DNA of 64,000 nt from Paenibacillus sp. PvR098 (GTDB lineage Bacteria > Bacillota > Bacilli > Paenibacillales > NBRC-103111), in contig NZ_JAFIBU010000001.1 in NCBI RefSeq assembly GCF_017833255.1, forward strand, positions 1,984,001 to 2,048,000, written 5' to 3'. The notes below the pieces were generated by a model that saw nothing but the letters and a program-made list of their open reading frames with translations, did not search any database and was not told the DNA's origin. Below, piece after piece: positions 26,626 through 34,962 of the stretch. The translations under genes were made by a program, and so were the position numbers. Each line of letters begins with the position of its first letter. The stretch's first letter is position 1.

Positions 26626-27510
26626 TTGATCATTAACATTGTATATCTTGAAACATTTCTGATCGTTTGTGAGTATGGGAATTTTACAGAAGCAGCCAAA
26701 CAACTTTTCGTTCCACAACCAACGGTAACAAATCGAATAACTTTTTTAGAAAATGAATTCGGTCAAGAGCTTTTTGCAAGAGGAAAATCGGGGAAAAGAA
26801 ATGTTAAACTTACCCGCGCAGGAGAATTATTTTTACCATACGCTCGACAGATTATTACTTCTATGAAGTTGGCCAAGCAAGAATTAAGTCACTCCAATTA
26901 CTTTACAATAGGAAGCTCCATTCCTTTAAGCCACCCTTTTATCTATAAAGTAATTCAAGATTTATCTACTCTAAACGAACACTTGAATGTACATCTAACC
27001 TTTTTGGAATCATCTAATGTGTTACAAGCATTAAGCGAAAATGATGTTGATATAGCTTTCACATCCGATTTAATCAAGGATGGAAAATATCAAAGTCATT
27101 TGCTCGGATCTGAGGAATTCAGTTTAATTCTCCCTGCCCGTCATTCCTTATCTAGTTACTCATGCTTAAAAAATTTCGAATGCATGAAACATGAAAATCT
27201 AATCTTTTTTGAACCCTATAGAAATAATGTTGAAGCTCTATCCGAAATAAGTGCCAAGAAGAAGCTTTTCTCAAACCAGATTGGAATTATTAAAAATCTA
27301 ATTAACCATTATTACGGAGTAGCTTTTTTACCCCCTTTAATACTAAATAAAGAAATTAATAATAATGAAATGGTCTGTATTCCCTTATCCAAAGAAATTC
27401 AATTAAATAATATAAACTATTATTTAACTTATAATAGTAATAATTTGGTGAATAAGGGCATCCTTTTAGATCAGAAACACTGGAATTTTCCTGCTAGCCA
27501 AGAAGCATGA
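26626..27510 (+). CDS. LysR-family transcriptional regulator
   Basis: A DNA-binding activator or repressor that senses a pathway metabolite. 294 residues. The N-terminal helix-turn-helix is clear: YLETFLIVCEYGNFTEAAKQLFVPQPTVTNRI-type sequence, followed by LENEFGQELFARGKSGKRNVKLTRAGELF. The effector domain is shorter and more diverged than usual. The likely start is TTG at 26626 with GAAGGGAG close upstream. It is transcribed away from the NitT-type operon, the usual layout for a LysR protein controlling a divergent target. Codons are very AT-rich, like the rest of the accessory region. Confidence 0.9.
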   Translation: MIINIVYLETFLIVCEYGNFTEAAKQLFVPQPTVTNRITFLENEFGQELFARGKSGKRNVKLTRAGELFLPYARQIITSMKLAKQELSHSNYFTIGSSIPLSHPFIYKVIQDLSTLNEHLNVHLTFLESSNVLQALSENDVDIAFTSDLIKDGKYQSHLLGSEEFSLILPARHSLSSYSCLKNFECMKHENLIFFEPYRNNVEALSEISAKKKLFSNQIGIIKNLINHYYGVAFLPPLILNKEINNNEMVCIPLSKEIQLNNINYYLTYNSNNLVNKGILLDQKHWNFPASQEA

Positions 27511-28089
27511 CGGGAAGATCATCTCTTCATATCTTTCGGAAACGCTTCCACAAATACTCCGACATCTCAGACGACTATTGATTCTCCCACCACGTCATAA
27601 CTTAAGATTATTCCCCAGGCCAATCGGTGTGCGGGACCGCTACCTCCCAAGAAAGAATGGAAATTCACTTGGTCAATTACACCCAAATTTTGAAGCTGAT
27701 ATTTCGGTACGTGAACAAGAAGGATACGGAGAGCGCTTATGTGATTCAGCAACGGAATTTCCGCAGTATCGGCTGTTAGGGCTGTCTACTCAAGCTTTCT
27801 CACACGAAGTCAGCCAGCAACCAGGAAATAAGAGTAAGCTCACCGTACCTTCGGTTAGATGGCAGGTTAGTGAAAAGTTACGAATCGAAGAGGGCTTTAA
27901 CTGAGTTCCCTGACGGTAATATGCGAACGTGGAGCGGCTCCTATGAATGCAAAAAGACATGTATTGAAAGGGACCGTCCGTTAAAGCTTAGCCCTTGTAC
28001 ATGTCGATCAAACAGCAAGATAAACTGCCGAAATGATTCGGATTTCTTTTGCATTCGTTTCCCGACAGCTGGAAGTTAGCCATTCTTTC
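27511..28089. other. Gene-free segment with RNA-like secondary structure, possibly an element remnant
   Basis: About 580 bases between lysR and the xdhC-like gene with no convincing ORF; the open frames present lack ribosome sites and family character. Its composition is more balanced than the AT-rich DNA on both sides. It contains a GGAGCGGCTCC palindrome (27931-27941) and a nested hairpin: GACATGTA (27956-27963) pairs with TACATGTC (27998-28005), enclosing AAGGG / CCCTT. A GTGCGGGACC at 27629 resembles the GUGYG 5' end of group II introns, but no domain V or reverse transcriptase is seen. Confidence 0.45.
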
Positions 28090-29169
28090 CTAGACCCAAT
28101 TCAACTCTTTTTGTTTTCTTGAAAGATTCCTCTCCTGTATTAATTCCGCCATAACACTAATGCTTATTTCCTCAGGTCCTTCTGCACCAATATTTATTCC
28201 TATTGGGGAGTGAATCATATCCGGTAAAGACTTATTTATAATCAATCGTTCAGTTCTTCTTCTTGGTCCCAATACCCCGAGATAAGCTGGAGGACAATGA
28301 AGAAAATGCTGTAAAATCTTTTGATCCCAATTAAAATTGTGGGTCATCACTAGAACGAAGCTTTGGGAAGGCAAGCGGGTAGACGCAAGATAAGTTTCCG
28401 GATGCTCGATGATTCTGTGGTCGGCTGTTGGAAAATTCTCTTCCGTACAACGACTGCTTCTCGGATCAATCACCGTGACCGAGAAATCCACCGAGGAGGC
28501 TAATTTAACCAATGGTTCAGCATCAGGGCCCGCTCCAAAAACGTACAGTGATTCTTTCGGGGTAAATAGTTCGAACAAAAAGTCGCTTTCAAGATCAAAA
28601 ATATGAATCAATTTGGTGTTTCTTCTATTTTCAAGAATCTCTTTTACATAGGGAACAAGTTTTTGATTTTGATTTAGGTTGCTGTCCTGTTTCCCCCATA
28701 TCATTTCTCCATCATGGGAATAAAGAAATTGAGTCCCTTGGTTATCTTTTCCTTTCACACACTTTGCAGAAACAATTCTTTTACCTCCCTCTAATAATCG
28801 ATCTATCAGAGACCACACCGGTGTGCAATGATTCCATTCATCCTGTTCCCATACGATAGCTTCAATATATACCTCTATCTCCCCATCGCATCCCGCACTT
28901 TGCCCCCAAGAAAAATCGTCTGTTGATTTCAAATCATAAGTAACGCTTTTAGATGTATTGAATTTTATGACTTCTTGTGCGTGATGAATTAAATCCTCTT
29001 CCAGACATCCAGCACTAATTGTCCCATAGCGTCTTCCATCTTCGCCGAACAGCATTTTTGCGCCTTCGCGTCGGTAGGCTGACCCATCGACGCGAATAAT
29101 AGTGGCCAAAGCAAACCTTATTCCCTTATTTTCTTTCATTGTTTTTAATATTCTATAAGAATCATTCAT
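28090..29169 (-). CDS. XdhC/CoxI-family molybdenum cofactor insertion protein
   Basis: Binds the molybdenum cofactor, often with its sulfuration, and hands it to xanthine-dehydrogenase-family enzymes. About 359 residues from ATG 29169 behind GGAGAGTGAG. The N-terminal XdhC_CoxI domain shows ALATIIRVDGSAYRREGAKM and YGTISAGCLEEDLI; the C-terminal Rossmann-like XdhC_C domain shows LYVFGAGPDAEPLVKLA and LGVLGPRRRTERL. It directly follows the GntR gene in one transcript, tying regulator and enzyme maturation together. It presumably serves both large subunits of this cluster. Confidence 0.93.
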   Translation of the reverse strand: MNDSYRILKTMKENKGIRFALATIIRVDGSAYRREGAKMLFGEDGRRYGTISAGCLEEDLIHHAQEVIKFNTSKSVTYDLKSTDDFSWGQSAGCDGEIEVYIEAIVWEQDEWNHCTPVWSLIDRLLEGGKRIVSAKCVKGKDNQGTQFLYSHDGEMIWGKQDSNLNQNQKLVPYVKEILENRRNTKLIHIFDLESDFLFELFTPKESLYVFGAGPDAEPLVKLASSVDFSVTVIDPRSSRCTEENFPTADHRIIEHPETYLASTRLPSQSFVLVMTHNFNWDQKILQHFLHCPPAYLGVLGPRRRTERLIINKSLPDMIHSPIGINIGAEGPEEISISVMAELIQERNLSRKQKELNWV

Positions 29170-29214
29170 CAAACTCACTCTCCATTCCACGCTATAAAGA
29201 ATAAGATCCGTCAA

Positions 29215-29913
29215 TTATCTAAGTAATTCCACAGCCTTGGTTTCCTTTTCAGTATTGGAAGGATGTAAAATTAAATGCACCGAGTCCCATATATGTTCCA
29301 CCATGCGAGAACGGGCTACTTTCCCATCCCTAGCCATTAGCGCCTCTAAAATCTTCTGGTGTTGATTATGAGTCGTGAAATGGCGATCTTTGTTGAGATT
29401 CCATGCCCTGATTTGTATCCAATTAATTCCCGTCCGAAGATGGGTTAGCATATTCTTTAAAGCTTGGTTGTCGCTGGCCTCCACAATAAGATCATGAAAT
29501 TCATTATTAGATTCAACCCTCTCGGAAGCAAAATAAGTGGCTTCATCTTTTTCTCTTTCTTTATTTATAATAATTTCCATTTTTTCAAAAAACAATATAT
29601 TCCCTCGTTCGGCCGCCAATTCTGCCGCTAGCCCTTCTAATTCAGCACGAAGTTGATAATAATCTTCTATTTCTTTAACTGAAAGATCTTTGACACGCAC
29701 CCCATGATGGGGAATGGATTCTAATATCCTTTCCTGGACAAGCATTCGCAGTGCTTCACGAATAGGTGTACTGCTTACTCCCAATAATTCCTTAAGTTGG
29801 CGCTCCCTTATCCACTCCCCAGGTGGAAATTGCCCATTCAGTACAAAATCGCATAATCGCTTATATACTGTCATGGTTGTCGTTTCCTTAATAACCTTAC
29901 CCGATAAATTCAT
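29215..29913 (-). CDS. GntR-family regulator, FCD subfamily
   Basis: A metabolite-responsive DNA-binding regulator of 232 residues. Residues about 10-75 are a winged helix-turn-helix (IRERQLKELLGVSSTPIREA); residues about 90-215 form the all-helical FCD domain, with the metal/ligand residues visible in NNEFHDLIVEAS, HNQHQKILEAL and MVEHIWDSV. FCD regulators commonly bind carboxylic acids. ATG 29913 has AAAGGGGTGGG. It is first in an operon with the XdhC-like gene and has palindromes in its upstream region that could be its own or a global regulator's targets. Confidence 0.93.
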   Translation of the reverse strand: MNLSGKVIKETTTMTVYKRLCDFVLNGQFPPGEWIRERQLKELLGVSSTPIREALRMLVQERILESIPHHGVRVKDLSVKEIEDYYQLRAELEGLAAELAAERGNILFFEKMEIIINKEREKDEATYFASERVESNNEFHDLIVEASDNQALKNMLTHLRTGINWIQIRAWNLNKDRHFTTHNQHQKILEALMARDGKVARSRMVEHIWDSVHLILHPSNTEKETKAVELLR

Positions 29914-29965
29914 GTTACCCACCCCTTTCACCAAACATCTTATTTAAAACTATCCCAACATCCTA

Positions 29966-29977
29966 GTAAACGTTTAC
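29966..29977. promoter_or_regulatory. cre-like palindrome upstream of the gntR gene
   Basis: A perfect 12-bp palindrome, GTAAACGTTTAC, 52 bases before the GntR start. It matches the core of CcpA/LacI-type operators (TGWAANCGNTNWCA). Its place suggests catabolite repression. A second palindrome, AAGTTTTAAACTT, lies at 29988-30000. Positions 29914-30254 hold no gene. Confidence 0.5.
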
Positions 29978-30118
29978 GTATATATTTAAGTTTTAAACTT
30001 GAGAGTTCTTAGACGCTTAGCTTAGATTTAACCCCCCCTCTAATTAACCTTCCTTCATTTGTGTTCTTTCTTTATGGTTGCAATGGCTAAAATTTCTTTA
30101 TTATTAAATTATAAGATA

Positions 30119-30132
30119 CATTATATATAATG
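30119..30132. promoter_or_regulatory. 14-bp AT palindrome, candidate GntR operator
   Basis: CATTATATATAATG is a perfect palindrome upstream of the GntR gene, followed by GATAAATAC. Half sites of the same form (ATATATAATG, ATATATTATG) lie inside promoter modules B and A, and ATTATATATAAT occurs near 4790. Low sequence complexity makes chance matches possible. Confidence 0.4.
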
Positions 30133-30254
30133 ATAAATACTAACCCCTTATTGTTAAATAAATATTATGAATGTTAACCCCTTAAATGAAAGTGGCCGTT
30201 CTGATGGCATTTGCATTATCCGAACTCAAAAATGGTTAAAATAAAGCACCTTAG

Positions 30255-30896
30255 GAGAACGAAGGCTGGGCTTCGTATTGGCATCAACGCATTCTGCGCG
30301 AGCTTGATTTGACCGATGACGAAACGATTGAGTATGCGAAGCTCAACTCCTCGGTCGTTATACCTTCGCGGCACAGCTTGAACCCTTATTATCTGGGGCT
30401 CAAGATTTTTGAAGACATCGAGAAGCGTTGGGAGAACCCATCCAAAGAGGAGCGCGAGCGTTTGGGACGCAAGGGCGGTGAAGGGCGGCAAAAAATATTC
30501 GAGGTGCGGGAGTTTGATTCCGACATTTCGTTCGTCCGCAATTACATGACCAAGAAGCTGTGCGACGAGCTGGATCTGTATGTTTTCGAGAAAAAAGGGC
30601 CGGAATGGAAGATTACCGATAAGTCGTGGGAGAACGTTCGCGATCAGCTGGTCTATTCCCGCGTGAACGGCGGCTTCCCTTACATTGCGGTGGAGAACGG
30701 CGACTATGAACGGAACGGGGAACTGTATCTGAAACATATGTATGAAGGGATGGAGCTCGACCTGAAGTATGTGGAACGTACGATCCCTTATATCTATCGC
30801 CTCTGGGGCAAAACCGTACATCTGGAAAGCGTGATTGAATCGAAGCCCGTACTGTTCACCTATGATGGCAAGAAGCACAACCGGAAGTTTTTATGA
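30255..30896 (+). pseudogene. spoVR: SpoVR, C-terminal part only (5' part missing or displaced)
   Basis: Stage V sporulation protein R acts in the mother cell in spore cortex formation. Only about 213 codons are here, against roughly 465-470 in the intact family. The match starts abruptly at [19 protein letters not shown] and runs to the normal C-terminus ([15 protein letters not shown]). Directly upstream the frame meets a TAG (30252-30254), and the DNA turns into AT-rich accessory sequence. The remaining reading frame is intact, with [12 protein letters not shown] and [17 protein letters not shown] conserved, which is more like a split than a long-decayed gene. The missing half may lie left of the window, beyond the serine recombinase. 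Confidence 0.9.
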
Positions 30897-30983
30897 CATA
30901 TTTTAATCGCGGCAGCATTGTGGTCATATTATCAGCAGCCTTTTACTTCAGAAATGAAACTACGGCATAATTTTTCATAATAA

Positions 30984-31013
30984 AATGACCATTTTCATCA
31001 GAAAATGGTCATT
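30984..31013 (+). terminator. Terminator after spoVR
   Basis: A perfect 13-bp stem, AATGACCATTTTC / GAAAATGGTCATT, with a 4-base loop and pyrimidine-rich tail, 87 bases after the spoVR stop. It would also stop transcription from the right. Confidence 0.85.
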
Positions 31014-31045
31014 CTCTATTTCCAATATAACTTAGGGCCAATCTC

Positions 31046-31246
31046 TTACCTGGCATTCCGGAAACGTATATCCGACCAATCGTCATCAATCGCGGCCAGG
31101 CGCACACCCTCGAAGCCTAGATCTATAAGCGGCTGCCAGCCCTCATCCCGTGAAATATCCGCCTTGTATTTCTTCGACGTCTTCTTGGGGTATGCGAACC
31201 ACAGCATTCCGCCCGGCTCGCCGCGTTTCACAGCCTCAGGCGCCAA
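31046..31246 (-). pseudogene. DUF3052-like protein, C-terminal remnant
   Basis: Only the C-terminal half of a small protein is left: PGGMLWFAYPKKTSKK, DISRDEGWQPL and DDDWSDIRFR match the end of a common DUF3052-like family. The preceding DNA reads on in frame (QDVTALAPEA) to a stop near 31300, but the N-terminal domain is absent and no ribosome site is well placed. It is squeezed between the spoVR terminator and the next gene, so it looks truncated by rearrangement. Confidence 0.65.
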
Positions 31247-31290
31247 GGCGGTTACGTCTTGACTGTTCCTCCCGATTGATCGCTCCGTGA

Positions 31291-31566
31291 TCAGCTCTGT
31301 TTAGACTCCAGCTTACTTCTTGCTTCTTCCACCAGCTGATCGAACAGCTCGTCGTCTTCCTCAAGTACTTCCTCCAGCAACAGGATTTCCTTTTCGGGAC
31401 CCGATTCATTGGCGAAATTTAAGCTGTACATCCATTCTTTGGCCTTCTTGCTGTGAAACGTAATTTCATATGGAGCCTGATGCCCTTCGCAGGTAAATTC
31501 CACCTGCCCGACATACCCATCCTCTTTGCTGTACGTCATGCCGGATTTGACGATTTGAATATTCAT
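31291..31566 (-). CDS. Hypothetical protein, acidic C-terminus
   Basis: A 91-residue protein from ATG 31566 with GGGGGATCAGG upstream. I do not recognise the family. The first 50 residues look like a small beta-rich domain (IQIVKSGMTYSKEDGYVGQVEF, then YEITFHSKKAKEWMYSL), followed by a strongly acidic helix (EILLLEEVLEEDDELFDQLVEEA). No signal or membrane segment. It is alone, with an unusual inverted-repeat region upstream (31641-31681). Confidence 0.65.
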   Translation of the reverse strand: MNIQIVKSGMTYSKEDGYVGQVEFTCEGHQAPYEITFHSKKAKEWMYSLNFANESGPEKEILLLEEVLEEDDELFDQLVEEARSKLESKQS

Positions 31567-31640
31567 CCCGCCTGATCCCCCTTTGATATTGTGAGCTAAA
31601 AGCAATTGGTGCAGCCCTGTTCCCACAGTATACCACAACC

Positions 31641-31681
31641 CTGTAACGTCTGTGCTACCCAGACGTTTTTCGACGTTACAG
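31641..31681. repeat. Overlapping inverted repeats upstream of the 91-residue gene
   Basis: CTGTAACGTC (31641-31650) pairs with GACGTTACAG (31672-31681), while AACGTCTG (31645-31652) pairs with CAGACGTT (31660-31667). The two hairpins share bases and exclude each other. They may form an attenuator-like switch, or the pattern may be two palindromic protein sites. Confidence 0.5.
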
Positions 31682-31741
31682 CCCGCGGGAGCGGCGCTCG
31701 AGGCTACTGTCGCTTGCCGTTTCGCGAATATCTAACGTTCC

Positions 31742-32509
31742 TCACTCAGCCGGTGCCTGGTAAGGAGTCCGGTTTTTGCCATGAGGAGGTTGAAGCTCGA
31801 GGGCCACTTTGGCAAATCTGTACCCTACACCATGGACGTTGACGATGTAATGAGGGGACGGATGGCCGAGCTCGATTTTTTTACGGAGACTGCTAACATG
31901 TACAATAATTGTTCGCGTGTCGTTAAAGCACTCCTGATCCCATATTTCCCGAAACAGCTGCTCGTGACTGAACGTTTGCTCCGGACGGTAAGCGAGGAAG
32001 CTCAGAAGTTCGAACTCCTTGCGGGACAACATGACCTCTTCCCCATCTACCCTCACCACACGGCTTAAGGTGTTGATATGAAGCGAACCGATCGTAAGCT
32101 TGGATGGCTGGCCCTGGTCTTCTGACACCTCACTGCCGGCCAGATGCGGTCTGCGCAAGTTGGCCTGCACCCGGGCTATCAGCTCATTCGGACTGAAGGG
32201 TTTCGTAATATAATCGTCTCCACCCATATTTAACCCCATGATTTTATCCATTTCATCCTTCTTGCAGCTAAGAAACAAGATCGGCACGGATGAGATTTCA
32301 CGCAGCTCACTGCAAACCTCGAACCCGCTTCGCCCGGGAAGCAGTACATCGAGTATGACCAAATCCGGCTGCTCCGCCGCGGTCAAAGAGAGTGCATCTT
32401 CCCCATTTTCCGCCCAAATGACCCGATAATTGTTTTTCTCCAAATATAGTCGGATGACCTCTCGTATCTCGACATCGTCTTCAACGACCATAATGGTTTG
32501 ACCAGTCAC
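31742..32509 (-). CDS. OmpR/PhoB-family response regulator
   Basis: A 255-residue regulator: receiver domain (residues 5-118) with acidic pocket VVEDD, phospho-acceptor Asp in LVILDVLLPG (near 54), and Lys in ITKPFSP (near 107); winged-helix DNA-binding domain (about 135-235) with RKEFELLSFL and TRTIIVHVSSLRKKIE. Start GTG at 32509. It precedes no other gene on its transcript and is downstream of the histidine kinase at 32574-34685, its obvious partner, with a 64-base gap. The C-terminal tail is longer than usual and proline-rich. Confidence 0.93.
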   Translation of the reverse strand: MTGQTIMVVEDDVEIREVIRLYLEKNNYRVIWAENGEDALSLTAAEQPDLVILDVLLPGRSGFEVCSELREISSVPILFLSCKKDEMDKIMGLNMGGDDYITKPFSPNELIARVQANLRRPHLAGSEVSEDQGQPSKLTIGSLHINTLSRVVRVDGEEVMLSRKEFELLSFLAYRPEQTFSHEQLFREIWDQECFNDTRTIIVHVSSLRKKIELGHPSPHYIVNVHGVGYRFAKVALELQPPHGKNRTPYQAPAE

Positions 32510-32573
32510 TCCTTATTCCCCCCCAGTTCATAGTTATCTTTCACTTTGTTTTCTCAGACGGGAGAACTGTACC

Positions 32574-34685
32574 TCAGTCGTGCACCGAGGGTAAGGAAAA
32601 ACTTATGACGGTTCCTTTTCCCTGACCCGAGCTCTCCACCCATATACGTCCGCCATGATACTCCACGATTTCTTTAGAAATAGATAAACCTAGCCCTTTA
32701 CCTCCCGTCTCCAAATTCCGCGATTTGTTGTTAGTGTAGAACCTGTCGAACACATAGGGCAAATCTGCCGGGTTGATTCCGTGACCGCTGTCGCTGATGC
32801 GGCACAGCATACAATGACCGTCATCGATCATTTCCACATCAATCGAACCGCCTTCCGGAGTAAACTTGATGGAATTATGAATCAAGTTGCCGAACACCTG
32901 ATGCATACGCTCCAGATCTACCTCTATGATCGAGAACATCCCCTGTCCATCGGACGCTCTCTTCAGATTCAGCTTATAATGAAGTCCTGCGTTTCGCGTA
33001 TCCAGCTCATATCTGGTATACAGCAGCTCGGTCAGATGATCGGTTCGCATCGGCTTTTTTTTGAATACGACCTGCCTTGCCTCCAATTGGGAGAGGTGGA
33101 ATAAGTCTTCAATCAGCCGGTCCATCCCAACTACCTTGCTGTGGATGATCTGAAGATAGCGCGCCTTCTGCTCTTCCGTATCCACCATTCCATCCATAAT
33201 CGCCTCCACGTAACATTGAATTGTAGTAAGCGGAGTTCCGAGGTCGTGCGATACGTTGCTCAGCAAATGACTCCGCGAATTTTCCAAACGGGATAGTTCG
33301 TCGTTTTTCTGCTTTAACGCTTCATTGGCTTGTTCGAGGTCTGAGGTTCGTGATTTGATTTTGTCGTGGAGACTACTGTTAAGCTCGGTCAGCGCAGCCG
33401 ACAGTTTCTCTTCATTCATATAAGCACGTGACCATTTGGTCGACAGCAGCATCGATTGGGAAAAAACAAAGATCAGCAGGCCATACCCCGACATTTGGTC
33501 TGTCGTCCGAACAAGCTCGTGTGCGTACAGCATGTCATTCACAATCGTCACAGAAAAAATAAAGCACGCTAATAGTATGATGCCGCTTCCTTCACGTTGA
33601 CGTATAAAAGCGAGCGCTACGATCCTCATAATGTAAACAATGGCTGCTAACATCATCAATTGCAGCACGACCAGCGCTTTGGTGAACACCATCGTAGGGG
33701 ACATCATGATAAACAATGAAAAGGCAAACATCGATGCGCATAAACCGAGGTTGATCTTCCGAGAGCTTTCGCACGGGAACAGATTCGAGAAGAAGAGTAT
33801 GAACAAGGGAACGCCCAAGGATGCGGTCAAATATTCCAGCTTTATTAAAAGCATCCAATAAAATCCGGGGAACGCTCTCGTCAGTACAATTTCGCCAAGC
33901 AGCGACACCCGCAAACTGACCAAAAGGCAGAATAGGCCGAAAAACAACATAGACAGCTCTTTGGTTCTGACGGCAAACACGCCCAGATGATACAGTCCCA
34001 TGATTAGAAGGCTGCCGATCAGCAGCGTGTCGAATCCGCTGAATAGCTCTTTTGTGCGGACAATGGACTCAACCTCGCCTAATTCAATAGGTTTAAGGAT
34101 TCCACCTCTTTGATGGAAATAATTAGAAATCTGAAGCACTACATCCAACTGTGCATGCTGGGCATTCGCCACCGCAACCTGCGTGATATATTGTGGCTTG
34201 GAATCCAGCTTCGACGTTCCAACGGTACCCACCGATGCAATTTCTTGTCCATTCACCCACAGCCTGTAGGATGTATTCATTGTCGGAATCCAAAGCGCCA
34301 ACTGGTGATCATCCTTCTCAGGAAGAAGCACCTTGAGCCGATAAGTGGCAAAGCCTTCACCCGGGAGCGCTTCACCGTCCATCTGCATTCCGTTCCAAGC
34401 TCCGGGAATGGCGGAGTAACTCCGCGCTAGAGGGTCTGAATCACCGGTGAGCTCATCTGGCGGGACAAGCCGATTCCAAAAAAATTCCCATTGACCGCTC
34501 AGCGGCACGGATTCATGCTGCTGCCAATCCCAGCTTTGCAAATCCAAGACACCCTTGTCTGCTTCAGGAGGAGAAGAAACGGACGAGAAGAATCGGCTGC
34601 CTTCCAAATAAAGAACCAGAGCGAGAATAAGCGACAGCAGGATAAACGCGGTGAACCGGGGGTAGTAGATTCTTTGGCTAGGCAT
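32574..34685 (-). CDS. Sensor histidine kinase with 7TMR-DISM module
   Basis: Senses an external signal and phosphorylates the adjacent PhoB-type regulator. About 703 residues: an N-terminal membrane anchor, an extracellular DISMED2-like jelly-roll domain (WQQHESVPLSGQWEFFWNRLV to QLDVVLQISNYFHQRGG), seven hydrophobic helices (about 225-415), a coiled coil, HisKA with SHDLGTPLT (His near 482), and HATPase with NLIHNSIKFTP, ISDSGHGI and GGKGLGLSI. Start taken at ATG 34685; an upstream frame lacks family character. DISMED2 domains are thought to bind carbohydrates. Confidence 0.93.
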   Translation of the reverse strand: MPSQRIYYPRFTAFILLSLILALVLYLEGSRFFSSVSSPPEADKGVLDLQSWDWQQHESVPLSGQWEFFWNRLVPPDELTGDSDPLARSYSAIPGAWNGMQMDGEALPGEGFATYRLKVLLPEKDDHQLALWIPTMNTSYRLWVNGQEIASVGTVGTSKLDSKPQYITQVAVANAQHAQLDVVLQISNYFHQRGGILKPIELGEVESIVRTKELFSGFDTLLIGSLLIMGLYHLGVFAVRTKELSMLFFGLFCLLVSLRVSLLGEIVLTRAFPGFYWMLLIKLEYLTASLGVPLFILFFSNLFPCESSRKINLGLCASMFAFSLFIMMSPTMVFTKALVVLQLMMLAAIVYIMRIVALAFIRQREGSGIILLACFIFSVTIVNDMLYAHELVRTTDQMSGYGLLIFVFSQSMLLSTKWSRAYMNEEKLSAALTELNSSLHDKIKSRTSDLEQANEALKQKNDELSRLENSRSHLLSNVSHDLGTPLTTIQCYVEAIMDGMVDTEEQKARYLQIIHSKVVGMDRLIEDLFHLSQLEARQVVFKKKPMRTDHLTELLYTRYELDTRNAGLHYKLNLKRASDGQGMFSIIEVDLERMHQVFGNLIHNSIKFTPEGGSIDVEMIDDGHCMLCRISDSGHGINPADLPYVFDRFYTNNKSRNLETGGKGLGLSISKEIVEYHGGRIWVESSGQGKGTVISFSLPSVHD

Positions 34686-34962
34686 AGGTTTGTTACCACC
34701 CTCCAGGACTTTGATAACGGATCCGGCACGATGAATACCCAATCCAAGCCCATCACTTTTTACAAAACATCCTTCTTAATCTGGCATCAGCGTAATTTGC
34801 CTTTTATTCGGTATATCTAACGGATGGATTACATGTTAATTCGCTTACCCCGTTGAAAATCCTGCTTGTCCATTAGGAAAACAAATTCCCCGCGGAGGGC
34901 TCCTTTGAGCTATCCCTAGCAGGGAATTCTCGGATCTAGCATCTCGATTTCGAACTTCTCCA

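Noticed and set aside
27578-28079. Small ORFs in the segment after lysR
   Set aside because: They lack ribosome sites, overlap in several frames and resemble no family; the segment looks like structured non-coding or decayed DNA.
30216-30878. Minus-strand ORF of 220 codons opposite the spoVR fragment
   Set aside because: The plus-strand frame matches SpoVR over its whole length; the minus frame is its mirror and crosses the island junction.
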